From: Massilia sp. Leaf139
GTDB taxonomy: Bacteria; Pseudomonadota; Gammaproteobacteria; Burkholderiales; Burkholderiaceae_D
Direction of reading: 5' to 3'
Assembly: GCF_001424165.1 (NCBI RefSeq)
Contig: NZ_LMOJ01000001.1
Coordinates: forward strand, 984,943 to 1,048,942
Length of the DNA: 64,000 nt
Shown: piece by piece, positions 17,101 to 25,947 of the stretch
Numbering within the stretch: position 1 is the stretch's first letter
How the letters are laid out: every line of letters begins with the position of its first letter
Translations under genes and position numbers: made by a program
Notes under the pieces: model-generated
The model's database searches: none
What the model was told of the DNA's origin: nothing
The model's input: the letters and a program-made list of their open reading frames with translations, nothing else

Positions 17101-18971
17101 ACCCGCGCCTGCTGCGCTATTACAGCCAGGAGCTGCAGCACCTGCGCGAAGTGGGCGGCGAGTTCGCCCAGGAATTCCCGAAGATCGCCGGCCGCCTCGG
17201 CCTGGACGGCTTCGAATGCGCCGACCCGTATGTGGAGCGTCTGCTGGAAGGCTTCAGCTTCATGGCCGCGCGCGTGCAGATGAAGCTCGACGCCGAATTC
17301 CCGCGCTTTACCCAGCACCTGGCAGAGCTGGTCTATCCGCACCTGCTGGCGCCGACGCCGTCGATGACGGTGGTGCAGCTCCAGCCCGACTTCGCCAATC
17401 CGGCCCTGCAGAAGGGTTTCGTCGTCCCGCGCGGCAGCGCCATGCGCAGCGTGCTGGGCAAGGGCGACAACACGGCTTGCGAATACCGCACCGCGCACGC
17501 GCTGACCCTGTGGCCGATCGAACTGGTGGAAGCCAAGCTGTTCGCCCTGGGCGGCAGCCAGGCCGGCCTGAACCTGCAGCTGCCGGCCCAGGCCAAGGCC
17601 GGGCTGCGCCTGCGCCTGCGCAGCAGCGGCGCGCCCTTTCGCGACCTGCCGCTCGACGTCCTGAGCCTGCACCTGCGCGGCGCCGACGAGATGCCGGTGC
17701 GGATCCTGGAGTCGCTCCTGGCCGGCGTCGAGGGCGTGCTGGCGACGCCGGTGACGCGGCCCGCTGCCTGGCACCGGCTGCTGCCGAAGACGGCGCTGCG
17801 CCAGCCCGGCTTCGCCGAGGACGAGGCGCTGCTGCCGAGCGGCGAGCGCAGCTTCGCGGGCTACCGCCTGCTGCAGGAATACTTCGCCTTCCCGCAGCGC
17901 TTCCAGTTCGTCGAGATCGGCGGCCTGCAGGCGGCGCTGCGCGGCTGTCCGGACAAGGAGATCGAACTCACCATCCTCCTCAACCGGCTCGACCCGCAGC
18001 TGGAAAAGACGCTCGACGCCTCCAACCTCGCCTTGCACTGCACCCCGGCCGTGAACCTGTTCCAGCGCCGCGCCGACCGCATCAACGTCAGCGGCGAGCA
18101 GTTCGAATACCACGTGCTGGTCGACCGCACCCGTCCGCTCGACTACGAGGTCTATCAGGTCGAGTCGGTAACCGGCTACGGCACCGGCCCCGGCGCCGAG
18201 CAGTCCTTCCAGCCCTTCTACGAGGCGCGCGACATCGGCATGCCGCAGCGGGGGCGGGCCTTTTTTCAGCTGCGGCGCGAGCCACGCCAGCTGTCGCAGC
18301 GCCAGCGCCGCGACGGGCCGCGTTCGAGCTATGTCGGCAGCGAAGCCTTCATCGCCATCGTCGACGCCGCCGAAGCGCCATACTCGGCCGACCTGCGCCA
18401 GCTCGGCCTGTCGGTCTGGTGCACCAACCGCGACCTGCCGCTATCGATGCCGATCGGCGTCGGAAAGACCGATTTCATCCTCGACGACGGCGCCCCGGTG
18501 ACGGCCGTGCGCTGCGTCGCCGGGCCGAGCCAGCCCTATCCCTCGTTCGCCGAGGGCAGCGTGGCCTGGCGCCTGCTGAACGGGCTCTCGCTCAATTACC
18601 TGTCGCTGCTCGACACCGATCCCGACCAGGGCGCGGTCGCGCTGCGCGAAATGCTGGCCCTGTACTGCCACCGCTCCGACCTGAACGCCCAGCGCCAGGT
18701 CGAGGGCGTGCGTTCGATTTCCTCGAAAGCGGTCACGCGTCGCATGCCTTCGCCCGGGCCGATCGCGGTGGGGCGCGGCATCGGCATCACCGTCACGCTC
18801 GACGACGCCGCCTTCGAGGGCAGCGGCGCCTTCGTGCTGGGGGCCGTGCTGAGCGAATTCTTCGCCCAGTACGCGTCGATCAATGCGTTCACCGAAACGA
18901 CCATCCGGACTGTGGGGCGCGGCGAGATCATGCGCTGGCCGGCAAAGGCGGGCGCATGCGCGATCCTGTAG
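17097..18971 (+). CDS. tssF: T6SS baseplate protein TssF
   Basis: The protein has 624 aa, with the hallmark start (LLRYYSQELQHLREVGGEFA, then FPKIAGRLGLDG) and FECADPYVERLLEGFSFMAARVQMKLDAEFPRFTQ. The C-terminal EGSGAFVLGAVLSEFFAQYASINAFTET region is also conserved. TssF and TssG form the baseplate wedge with TssE and TssK. It is translationally coupled to tssE (ATGA overlap) and to tssG (16-nt overlap). Confidence 0.96.
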   Translation: MNPRLLRYYSQELQHLREVGGEFAQEFPKIAGRLGLDGFECADPYVERLLEGFSFMAARVQMKLDAEFPRFTQHLAELVYPHLLAPTPSMTVVQLQPDFANPALQKGFVVPRGSAMRSVLGKGDNTACEYRTAHALTLWPIELVEAKLFALGGSQAGLNLQLPAQAKAGLRLRLRSSGAPFRDLPLDVLSLHLRGADEMPVRILESLLAGVEGVLATPVTRPAAWHRLLPKTALRQPGFAEDEALLPSGERSFAGYRLLQEYFAFPQRFQFVEIGGLQAALRGCPDKEIELTILLNRLDPQLEKTLDASNLALHCTPAVNLFQRRADRINVSGEQFEYHVLVDRTRPLDYEVYQVESVTGYGTGPGAEQSFQPFYEARDIGMPQRGRAFFQLRREPRQLSQRQRRDGPRSSYVGSEAFIAIVDAAEAPYSADLRQLGLSVWCTNRDLPLSMPIGVGKTDFILDDGAPVTAVRCVAGPSQPYPSFAEGSVAWRLLNGLSLNYLSLLDTDPDQGAVALREMLALYCHRSDLNAQRQVEGVRSISSKAVTRRMPSPGPIAVGRGIGITVTLDDAAFEGSGAFVLGAVLSEFFAQYASINAFTETTIRTVGRGEIMRWPAKAGACAIL

Positions 18972-19999
18972 AGCTGGCGCTGCTGCTCGAACGCGAGGCG
19001 GCGCGCATGGATTTCTACCAGGTGCTGCGCCTGATCGAGAACGCGCGGCCCGAGCTGCCGCGCATCGGCACTTCGCTGCGTCCACGCGACGATGCGGTGC
19101 GCTTCGGCCAGGATGCGGAACTGGTGTTCCATCCGGGCGCGCTGGCGGGTTTCAAGCGCGCCGACGGCGAGGGCCGGGCGCGCCTGGCCGTCAACTTCTT
19201 CGGCCTGATGGGCGCCAACGGCCCGCTGCCGCTGCATATTACGGAATACGTGCGCGACCGCCTGCGCCAGGGCGGCGACGCCACCATGCTGGCCTTTCTC
19301 GACGTCTTCCACCACCGCATGGTCTCGCTGTTCTACCGCGCACGGGCGGCGAGCGAACCGGTGATCAGCCTCGACCGCGACGATGGCGACCGCTTTTCCG
19401 CCTTTGTCGGCAGCCTGTTCGGCATCGGCGCCCCGGCCCTGCGCGAGCGCGACGAGATCGGCGACTTCGCCAAGCTCCATTTCGCCGGCCTGCTGGCCAA
19501 CAAGACGCGCCCGGCCGCAAGCCTGGTCACCATCCTGCGCAGCTATTTCGGCTTGCCGGTGCGGATCGAACAGTTCGTCGGCCACTGGATGCGGCTGCCG
19601 CCCGAGGTGCAGAGCCGCATCGGTATGCCGGAAGACGGCAACCGCCTGGGCAGGTCGCTGGTGCTCGGCAAGAGCGTCTGGGATTGCCAGCACAAGTTCC
19701 GCATCGTGATCGGCCCGGTGGGCTACGCCGACTACGAGCGCTTCCTGCCGGGCGGGGACAGCCTGCGCCGCCTGCGCGACTGGGTACGCAGCTATGCCGG
19801 CATGGGCCTCGACTGGGATCTGCGCCTGGTGCTCAGAAAAGATGAACGGCCGCCGCTGCGCCTGGGCGGCCCGACCCGGATCGGCTGGAGCAGCTGGGTG
19901 GCGAGCACCCCGGCTTGCCGCGATCCCGACGGGATGCTGATCCAACCCGACCGCATCGATCACGGGGGCACGCAGAGGCAGCAACACACAAGAGAATAA
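18956..19999 (+). CDS. tssG: T6SS baseplate protein TssG
   Basis: The protein has 347 aa from ATG 18956, which overlaps the end of tssF by 16 nt. The open frame extends much further 5', but that part is an out-of-frame reading of tssF. TssG features are ARMDFYQVLRLIENARPELPRIG, VNFFGLMGANGPLPLHITEYVRDR, FLDVFHHRMVSLFYRA and LRSYFGLPVRIEQFVGHWMRLP. It partners with TssF in the baseplate wedge. Confidence 0.95.
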   Translation: MRDPVELALLLEREAARMDFYQVLRLIENARPELPRIGTSLRPRDDAVRFGQDAELVFHPGALAGFKRADGEGRARLAVNFFGLMGANGPLPLHITEYVRDRLRQGGDATMLAFLDVFHHRMVSLFYRARAASEPVISLDRDDGDRFSAFVGSLFGIGAPALRERDEIGDFAKLHFAGLLANKTRPAASLVTILRSYFGLPVRIEQFVGHWMRLPPEVQSRIGMPEDGNRLGRSLVLGKSVWDCQHKFRIVIGPVGYADYERFLPGGDSLRRLRDWVRSYAGMGLDWDLRLVLRKDERPPLRLGGPTRIGWSSWVASTPACRDPDGMLIQPDRIDHGGTQRQQHTRE

Positions 20000-20029
20000 C
20001 CAACGCGGGAATACCAGGGAGGGGACGTC

Positions 20030-22738
20030 ATGGCCGATATCAGTCGTGTGGCATTGTTTGGAAAGCTCAACAGCCTGTGCTACCGGGCGATCGAAAGCAG
20101 CACCGTGTTCTGCAAGCTGCGCGGGAATCCGTACGTGGAACTGGTGCACTGGATGCACCAGCTGCTGCAGCTGCAGGATTCGGATCTGGTGCGCATCCTG
20201 CGCCAGTACGAGCTCGACCCGGCGGCGCTGGCGCGCGACCTGACCGCCGCGCTCGATCGCCTGCCGCGCGGCTCGACTTCGGTCACGGATCTCTCGTCGC
20301 AGCTGGAGGAATCGGTCGAGCGGGCCTGGGTCTACGGCACCCTGCTGTTCGGCGAGTCGCAGATCCGCTCGGGCCACCTGATCGTCGGCCTGCTCAAGAC
20401 GACGGGCCTCAGGAATGCCCTGTACGGCATGTCACGCCAGTTCGAGAAGATCAAGCTGGAACACCTGAGCGACAATTTCGCCAAATTGCTGAAGGAGTCG
20501 CCGGAAAGCGCGATGGCCGCGACCGACGGTTTCAACGCCGCCGCCCCCGGCGAGGCCTCGGGCGCCATCGCTCCGGCCGCGATGGGCAAGCAGGAAGCCC
20601 TGAAAAAATTCACGGTCGACCTGACCGAGCAGGCGAGGAGCGGCAAGATGGATCCGATCGTCGGGCGCGACGACGAAATCCGCCAGATGATCGACATCCT
20701 GATGCGGCGCCGCCAGAACAACCCGATCATGGTAGGCGAGGCCGGCGTCGGCAAGACCGCCGTGGTGGAAGGCTTCGCGCAGCGCATCGCGCGCGGCGAC
20801 GTGCCGCCCTCGCTGAAGGAAGTGGAACTGCGCACGCTCGACGTCGGCCTGCTGCAGGCCGGGGCCAGCATGAAGGGCGAGTTCGAGCAGCGCCTGCGTT
20901 CGGTGATCGACGAGGTGCAGGCCAGCAGCAAGCCGGTCATCCTCTTCATCGACGAAACCCATACCCTGGTCGGCGCCGGCGGCGCGGCCGGCACCGGCGA
21001 CGCCGCCAACCTCCTGAAACCCGCACTGGCGCGCGGCACCCTGCGCACCATCGGCGCCACCACCTTCGCCGAATACAAGAAGCACATCGAGAAGGATCCG
21101 GCCCTGACGCGGCGCTTCCAGAGCATCCAGGTGGACGAGCCGAGCGAGGAGCGGGCGATCCTGATGATGCGCGGCGTCGCCTCGACCATGGAAAAGCACC
21201 ATCAGGTTCAGATCCTCGACGAGGCGCTGGAGGCGGCGGTGCGGCTCAGCCACCGCTATATCCCGGCGCGCCAGCTGCCCGACAAATCGGTCAGTCTGAT
21301 CGACACCGCCTGCGCGCGGGTGGCGGTCAGCCTGCACGCCACGCCGGCCGAGGTCGACGACAGCAGGAAGCGCATCGAGGCGCTGGAGACGGAGCTGGCG
21401 ATCATCCGGCGCGAGGGCGCGATCGGCATCGAGACGGGAAAACGCGCGGCGGATGCCAACGACCTGCTGACGCTCGAGCGCGAGCGCCTCGCGAACCTGG
21501 AAGCGCGCTGGAACGGCGAGCGCGTCCTGGTCGACAAGCTGCTGGCCCTGCGCGCGCGGCTGCGCGACGGCGGCCAGCCGGTCGAGGGCACCGGCAGCCG
21601 GCTCGAAGTCGCAGCTGGCGCCGAGCCGACCATGGCGCCCGAAGAACGCGGCGCCCTGATGGCCGAACTGAAGGAGGTGCAGGCGGGCCTGTCCGGACTG
21701 CAGGGCGAGCATCCGCTGATCCTGCCAACCGTGGACTACCAGGCCGTGGCCTCGGTGGTGGGCGACTGGACGGGCATTCCGGTCGGGCGCATGGCGAAGA
21801 ACGAGATGGAGACCATCCTCAACATCGCGCGCACATTGAGCAGCCGCGTGATCGGCCAGGATCATGCGATGGAGATGATCGCCAAGCGCATCCAGACTTC
21901 GCGCGCGGGCCTGGACAATCCGAGCAAACCGATCGGCGTCTTCATGCTGGCCGGTACCTCGGGCGTGGGCAAGACGGAAACGGCGCTGGCGCTGGCGGAG
22001 GCGCTGTACGGCGGCGAGCAGAACCTCATCACGATCAACATGAGCGAGTACCAGGAAGCGCACACGGTCTCCACGCTGAAGGGCGCGCCGCCGGGATATG
22101 TCGGCTATGGCGAAGGCGGCGTGCTGACCGAGGCGGTGCGCCGCAAGCCCTATTCGGTGGTGCTGCTCGACGAGGTCGAAAAGGCCCATCCCGACGTGCA
22201 CGAGATGTTCTTCCAGGTCTTCGACAAGGGTTTCATGGAAGACGGGGAAGGGCGCTTCATCGATTTCAAGAACACCCTGATCATCCTCACCACCAACGCC
22301 GGCACCGACCTGATCGCCGGCCTGTGCAAGGATCCGGAGCTGATGCCGGAGCCCGAGGAGATGGCCAAGGCGCTGCGCGCGCCGCTGCTGAAGGTGTTCC
22401 CGCCGGCCTTGCTGGGACGGCTGGTGACGATCCCCTATTACCCGCTCTCGGACGCGATGCTCGGCCAGATCGTGCGCCTGCAGCTCGAGCGCATCAAGAA
22501 GCGCGTCGAGGCGCGCTACAAGATCCCGTTTGCCTACACCGATGAGGTGGTGCGCCTGGTGGTGTCGCGCTGCACCGAGTCGGAGTCGGGCGGGCGCATG
22601 ATCGACGCCATTCTCACCAACACCATGCTGCCCGATATCTCGCGCGCCTTCCTGACGCGGATGATGAGCGGAGGAGCCGTGGGCGGCGTGCGCGTCGGGG
22701 CCGAGGGCGGAGAGTTCACCTACGATTTTGCCGACTGA
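20030..22738 (+). CDS. clpV: T6SS sheath-disassembly ATPase ClpV (TssH)
   Basis: This is a 902-aa Clp/Hsp100 AAA+ ATPase. An N-terminal helical domain (1-160) is followed by AAA-1 with Walker A GEAGVGKT (236-243) and FIDETHTLVGAGG, then a coiled-coil middle region. AAA-2 has a GTSGVGKTE Walker A near residue 645 and LLDEVEKAHPDVHEMFFQ. The ClpV-type C-terminus (SGGRMIDAILTNTMLPDIS) separates it from ClpB. It unfolds and recycles contracted TssB/TssC sheath. A cargo gene block begins 20 bp downstream. Confidence 0.96.
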   Translation: MADISRVALFGKLNSLCYRAIESSTVFCKLRGNPYVELVHWMHQLLQLQDSDLVRILRQYELDPAALARDLTAALDRLPRGSTSVTDLSSQLEESVERAWVYGTLLFGESQIRSGHLIVGLLKTTGLRNALYGMSRQFEKIKLEHLSDNFAKLLKESPESAMAATDGFNAAAPGEASGAIAPAAMGKQEALKKFTVDLTEQARSGKMDPIVGRDDEIRQMIDILMRRRQNNPIMVGEAGVGKTAVVEGFAQRIARGDVPPSLKEVELRTLDVGLLQAGASMKGEFEQRLRSVIDEVQASSKPVILFIDETHTLVGAGGAAGTGDAANLLKPALARGTLRTIGATTFAEYKKHIEKDPALTRRFQSIQVDEPSEERAILMMRGVASTMEKHHQVQILDEALEAAVRLSHRYIPARQLPDKSVSLIDTACARVAVSLHATPAEVDDSRKRIEALETELAIIRREGAIGIETGKRAADANDLLTLERERLANLEARWNGERVLVDKLLALRARLRDGGQPVEGTGSRLEVAAGAEPTMAPEERGALMAELKEVQAGLSGLQGEHPLILPTVDYQAVASVVGDWTGIPVGRMAKNEMETILNIARTLSSRVIGQDHAMEMIAKRIQTSRAGLDNPSKPIGVFMLAGTSGVGKTETALALAEALYGGEQNLITINMSEYQEAHTVSTLKGAPPGYVGYGEGGVLTEAVRRKPYSVVLLDEVEKAHPDVHEMFFQVFDKGFMEDGEGRFIDFKNTLIILTTNAGTDLIAGLCKDPELMPEPEEMAKALRAPLLKVFPPALLGRLVTIPYYPLSDAMLGQIVRLQLERIKKRVEARYKIPFAYTDEVVRLVVSRCTESESGGRMIDAILTNTMLPDISRAFLTRMMSGGAVGGVRVGAEGGEFTYDFAD

Positions 22739-22758
22739 TCACCCGGATAGGAGATGCG

Positions 22759-23256
22759 ATGCGCGTGAGCTTGTACGAACCAGCACTGGCCGTGGGCGGC
22801 AAGGCGTATGCCGGATGGGCCAACGAGGACGACGAACTGTATTTTCCGCACGTGGACTCCTGCTGCGCCCTGGTGATCGTGGGCGACAAGGCAGCTGTCG
22901 GCGGGCACATGGGCTCGCAATTGCCGAATGCGGCCGATCCGAACTACGACATTGCCGGGCGCTATGTGTGGGAGCTGGTGCTGGCGAATCACCGCCGTCT
23001 CAACAGCCCGGATGGGCCCTGCACCGTGATCACGATCGGCGAGTCGAACTGGTACGACAGCGTCGTCAGCGCGATCTGGACGGCGGCGCAGGCCGACGGC
23101 ACGCTGCCCTTGCGGACGACGGCGAAGTTCTGTCCGAAAGGTGTCGACATCGTCGCGACGATGAAGAAGGTGATCGTCACGCCTTGCGGCACCCACACGC
23201 ATTTCGAGTATGCGGTGCCGGATGGCTATCTGGAGAGGAAGGATATCGGACAGTAA
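22759..23256 (+). CDS. Unrecognised protein in the T6SS cargo block (candidate effector; possible CheD/CNF-like fold)
   Basis: The protein has 165 aa with an ATAGGAG ribosome-binding site and no signal peptide or membrane segment. It lies 20 bp after clpV and 61 bp before tse2. I do not recognise the family. What is visible is VDSCCALVIVGDKAAVGGHM: a Cys (35/36), a short beta-hairpin, a GG pair and a His (50). This is the arrangement seen around the catalytic Cys and His of CheD/CNF-type glutamine deamidases; the Cys35-His50 spacing of 15 equals that of CNF1. This is a hypothesis from a short motif. Alternatives are an adaptor or an immunity protein. Two more Cys (88, 125) and CGTHTHFEY near residue 145 are also notable. 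Confidence 0.75.
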   Translation: MRVSLYEPALAVGGKAYAGWANEDDELYFPHVDSCCALVIVGDKAAVGGHMGSQLPNAADPNYDIAGRYVWELVLANHRRLNSPDGPCTVITIGESNWYDSVVSAIWTAAQADGTLPLRTTAKFCPKGVDIVATMKKVIVTPCGTHTHFEYAVPDGYLERKDIGQ

Positions 23257-23317
23257 GCCGGCGCGCGGGCGGGCGGGGACGTATTTCATACAACGCTTTT
23301 CAGAGGAAGGAAACGGC

Positions 23318-23800
23318 ATGCCAACGACGAAGACAGATCTGTTCCGGGCCATGAAGACCGGCCAATCCGACGGCGAGTTCCATATCGAGGGGGTGGCGCG
23401 CGACGGCCTCCTCTATCCGCGCTTCGAAGCGACCGAATACTACGATGCCGACAAGGTCAAGCGCGTCAGCCAGGCCGACATCGACATCAAGCGCAACGAC
23501 GTCAGCGGCGAACTCGAGGTGCAGACGAAGGGCGGCACCTCGCTGCACGACAAGAGCGGCTGGTTCGGCCACGACGACTGGCGCTACTTCCAGATCCCGA
23601 ACGGAACCGATTATCCTGAGGGGATCGTGCTCCATAAGGGCAAGGGAGCGAAGCAGAACCGGGCCAGGACGGTCAGGGCGACGCACTACCAGATCGAGCC
23701 CAAGATCCCGATGACGGTCGATGCCTTCAAGGGGGCGCTCGACACCTTCGCGCGCGCGGCCGTGGTGCGCAGCATCGCGCTTGCAAAAGCGGTCAAATAA
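23318..23800 (+). CDS. tse2: Tse2-like T6SS effector (ADP-ribosyltransferase-fold toxin)
   Basis: The protein has 160 aa from ATG 23318 (GAGGAAGG upstream; the longer in-frame start at 23210 overlaps the previous gene). It matches Pseudomonas Tse2 as I remember it: LFRA near the N-terminus, GGTSLHDKSG (72-81), FQIPNGTDYPEG (91-102), ATHYQIEPK (121-129) and LDTFARAA at the end. Tse2 has an ADP-ribosyltransferase-like fold, acts in the cytoplasm of target bacteria, is carried inside Hcp and is neutralised by Tsi2. A Tsi2-like gene follows 16 bp downstream, which strongly supports the call. It has no signal peptide and no PAAR or Rhs fusion, consistent with Hcp delivery. Confidence 0.88.
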   Translation: MPTTKTDLFRAMKTGQSDGEFHIEGVARDGLLYPRFEATEYYDADKVKRVSQADIDIKRNDVSGELEVQTKGGTSLHDKSGWFGHDDWRYFQIPNGTDYPEGIVLHKGKGAKQNRARTVRATHYQIEPKIPMTVDAFKGALDTFARAAVVRSIALAKAVK

Positions 23801-23816
23801 ACGATAAGGAACTGCC

Positions 23817-24044
23817 ATGCCGGAAATCAGTGGAAAGACGCTTGCCCTCGCGGTGCAGGCAATCGATGCGGAGATACGCAGGCTGCGCACGCTGCCCGAC
23901 GACCGGGTGGTGCCGGGCGACGAGGAACTGCTGCTGCAGTACGAGATCGCGGCCGACGATCTCGAGGACGTGTACGCCGAGGCGGCCAAGTCGATCGTCA
24001 ACCTGCCGCCTTACGAACGGCTGGTGCAGCGAGACGACGAGTAG
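23817..24044 (+). CDS. tsi2: Tsi2-like immunity protein
   Basis: This 75-aa acidic helical protein aligns along its whole length with Pseudomonas Tsi2 (77 aa) as I remember it. It shows TLALAVQAIDAEIRRL at the start, LLLQYEIAADDLEDVYAEA in the middle and the highly characteristic NLPPYERLV near the end. Tsi2 is a small dimer that binds and inactivates Tse2 in the producing cell. It is placed directly behind tse2 with a TAAGGA ribosome-binding site, so toxin and antidote are co-expressed. Confidence 0.88.
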   Translation: MPEISGKTLALAVQAIDAEIRRLRTLPDDRVVPGDEELLLQYEIAADDLEDVYAEAAKSIVNLPPYERLVQRDDE

Positions 24045-24053
24045 CCCCTGATG

Positions 24054-24080
24054 GCCGCCGCAATTACCCGCATCGGCGGC
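24054..24080. terminator. Hairpin between convergent tsi2 and TPR-methyltransferase genes
   Basis: A 7-bp GC stem (GCCGCCG / CGGCGGC) with a 13-nt loop lies in the 47-bp gap between two convergent genes. It has no U-tract on either strand, so it is only a weak bidirectional terminator candidate. Confidence 0.3.
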
Positions 24081-24091
24081 GCCGCGCCGGC

Positions 24092-25438
24092 TCAGGCCGC
24101 CCGGCGCGCCCCGATCACCAGCCCGCCCACGGGTGCGTCCAGTTCGGTGCGCAGCACGGCGCGCCGCAGCGCGGCCACCTCCAGGCCGGCCTGCTTGAAC
24201 ACGCCGCGCGCATATGCCTCGCCATGGCTATAGCGGCCGTGCGCATTCAGGCGGAAGGGCGGCGCGCCGTCGCCCGCGCATTCCTCGACCGTGAAGACCA
24301 GCAGGCCGCCGGGCCGCAGCGCGCACGCGGCGGCCGTGCTCACGTCTTCCAGCGCGCCGAAATAGCACAGGGTATCGGCCGAGACGACCAGGTCGTAACT
24401 AGCCGGGTGCGTCGCCAGCCAGGCGGTCAGCTCGGCCGCGTCCAGGCGGCGGTAGCCGCCGCGCGCGGCCGCCTTTTCCAGCATCTTCGGCGACAGGTCG
24501 ACGCCGTCGAGCGCGCGCGCCCAGGGCGCAAGGATTGGCGCGCACAGGCCAGTGCCGCAACCGGCATCGAGCACGTCGAGCAATCCTTGGGGCGCGCCGG
24601 CGAGCTCGGCCACGAGCGCGCCGCACAGCGCCGGCGCGCGGTAATCGAGGCTGCTCAGCACCTCGTCGAAGCTGCTGGCGAAACGGTCGAAGGTCGTCTG
24701 CACATAGGCGTCGCTGGCGCGGCCGGGCGCCGGGTCGCCGCCGACGGCCGCGATCATGTGCGCGATCGCCGGGTTGTCGGGCTGCTGCGCCTGCCAGCGC
24801 CGGTAGACCTCCAGCGCCTCGGCCGTGCGTCGGCTCGACACCAGGGCCTGGCCGAGGTTGTGGTAGGCGTCGATGCTTTGCGGCGCCAGTTCGATGGCCT
24901 TGCAATAGGCCGTCATCGCCTCCTGCAGGTCGCCGAGAGCGCGCAGCGCGTTGCCGAGGTTGGCCCAGCAGTCGGCGAAGTCCGGCGCCAGCGCGAGCGC
25001 GCGCCGGTAGGCCTCGACCGCTTCCCGGCCGCGATTCTGGGCCTTGAGCACGACGCCCAGGTTATTCCAGGCCGGCGCATATTCCGGACGGGCGGCGAGC
25101 ACCGCGCGAAAGCTCTGTTCCGCACCATCGGCCAGGCCGAGTTCCTTCTGCACGTTGCCGAGGTTGTTGCGGGCGTCGACGTAGCCGGGCGCCGCGGCGA
25201 GCGCGCGCCCGATCAGCGCGAGCGCGGCTTCGCGCCGGCCCTGCTGGTGCAGCAGCACGCCGAGGAAGTGCAGCGCATCCGGTTGATCGGGCGCCGCTGC
25301 GAGCAGGGCGCGGTAGCGCCGCTCGGCCTCGTTCAGCCGGCCGCTCCGGTGCGCACCGATGGCCTCGCGCAGGGCTGTCTCGAGCGGGGCTCGGCGCGCA
25401 TGCGTACGGGCGGTATGCGGTTTTCTGGACATGTGCAC
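24092..25438 (-). CDS. TPR-repeat protein with C-terminal SAM-dependent methyltransferase domain
   Basis: The protein has 448 aa. Residues about 20-225 are six tetratricopeptide repeats (ALHFLGVLLHQQGRREAAL, ARNNLGNVQKELGLADGAE, AWNNLGVVLKAQNRGREAV, and so on). Residues about 235-448 are a class I methyltransferase with LDVLDAGCGTGL (motif I), DGVDLSPKML (motif II) and VVSADTLCYFG (motif IV). It should be cytoplasmic; the substrate is unknown. It lies antisense inside the T6SS locus and splits it into tssA-tsi2 and PAAR-tagF. It could modify a T6SS part or be an unrelated insertion; base composition does not set it apart. Confidence 0.85.
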   Translation of the reverse strand: MHMSRKPHTARTHARRAPLETALREAIGAHRSGRLNEAERRYRALLAAAPDQPDALHFLGVLLHQQGRREAALALIGRALAAAPGYVDARNNLGNVQKELGLADGAEQSFRAVLAARPEYAPAWNNLGVVLKAQNRGREAVEAYRRALALAPDFADCWANLGNALRALGDLQEAMTAYCKAIELAPQSIDAYHNLGQALVSSRRTAEALEVYRRWQAQQPDNPAIAHMIAAVGGDPAPGRASDAYVQTTFDRFASSFDEVLSSLDYRAPALCGALVAELAGAPQGLLDVLDAGCGTGLCAPILAPWARALDGVDLSPKMLEKAAARGGYRRLDAAELTAWLATHPASYDLVVSADTLCYFGALEDVSTAAACALRPGGLLVFTVEECAGDGAPPFRLNAHGRYSHGEAYARGVFKQAGLEVAALRRAVLRTELDAPVGGLVIGARRAA

Positions 25439-25543
25439 TCCTGCCGAAGAAGATGCTGCGAGCTTAAATCAAAATATTGCAACGATGTACATCTTCCCCC
25501 ATACTTATTGAACAAATGGGGTGCGGCGTACGGGAGACAGGAC
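25439..25543. promoter_or_regulatory. Divergent promoter region upstream of the PAAR-like gene
   Basis: This 105-bp gap lies between divergent genes and is AT-rich around 25464-25516. It must drive the second T6SS transcription unit (PAAR-like, vgrG, tagH, tssK-L-M, tagF), because the upstream half ends at tsi2. I could not assign a -35/-10 pair with confidence. Confidence 0.4.
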
Positions 25544-25933
25544 ATGCCGAATCAGGTGTCGATGGGAGCGATGATGACCTGCAGTTTCGGCGCGGCGCCG
25601 TCCTCGCTGGTCGTCCTGCCCGCCAATAAGGTGCTGTGCGAAGGCCCGCCCGCGGCCAACATCCTCGATCACAAACCGCTGGTGAACATCCAGCCCTTCG
25701 GCGTCTGCAGCTCGATGGCCAATCCGGCGGTCGCCGCCGCCACCGCCGCCGCGCAGGGCGTGCTCACGCCGATGCCCTGCGTGCCCGCCACGGCCTCGCC
25801 CTGGGTGACCGGCGCACCGACCGTCACGATCGGGAAGATGCCGGCGCTCGACAACGTGTCGAAATGCCTGTGCAACTACGGCGGCGTGATCGCCTTCAGC
25901 ACGCCGGGCACCGCCAAGACCATGATCCCCTGA
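25544..25933 (+). CDS. PAAR-like T6SS spike-tip protein (DUF4280)
   Basis: The protein has 129 aa from ATG 25544, preceded by GGGAG. It matches the DUF4280 family: MGAMMTCSFGAAPSSLVVLPANKV near the start, NILDHKPLVNIQPFGVC, LTPMPCVPATASPWV and the closing DNVSKCLCNYGGVI. These are PAAR-like caps that sharpen the VgrG tip, with conserved Cys that probably bind metal. There is no C-terminal toxin extension. It lies 14 bp before vgrG, as expected for a matched tip pair. Confidence 0.85.
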   Translation: MPNQVSMGAMMTCSFGAAPSSLVVLPANKVLCEGPPAANILDHKPLVNIQPFGVCSSMANPAVAAATAAAQGVLTPMPCVPATASPWVTGAPTVTIGKMPALDNVSKCLCNYGGVIAFSTPGTAKTMIP

Positions 25934-25947
25934 CCAGCGCCGACACC

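Noticed and set aside
19915..22545. 876-codon plus-strand frame overlapping clpV
   Set aside because: It is an out-of-frame reading of clpV, dominated by Arg, Gly and Ala; the ClpV frame has all AAA+ motifs.
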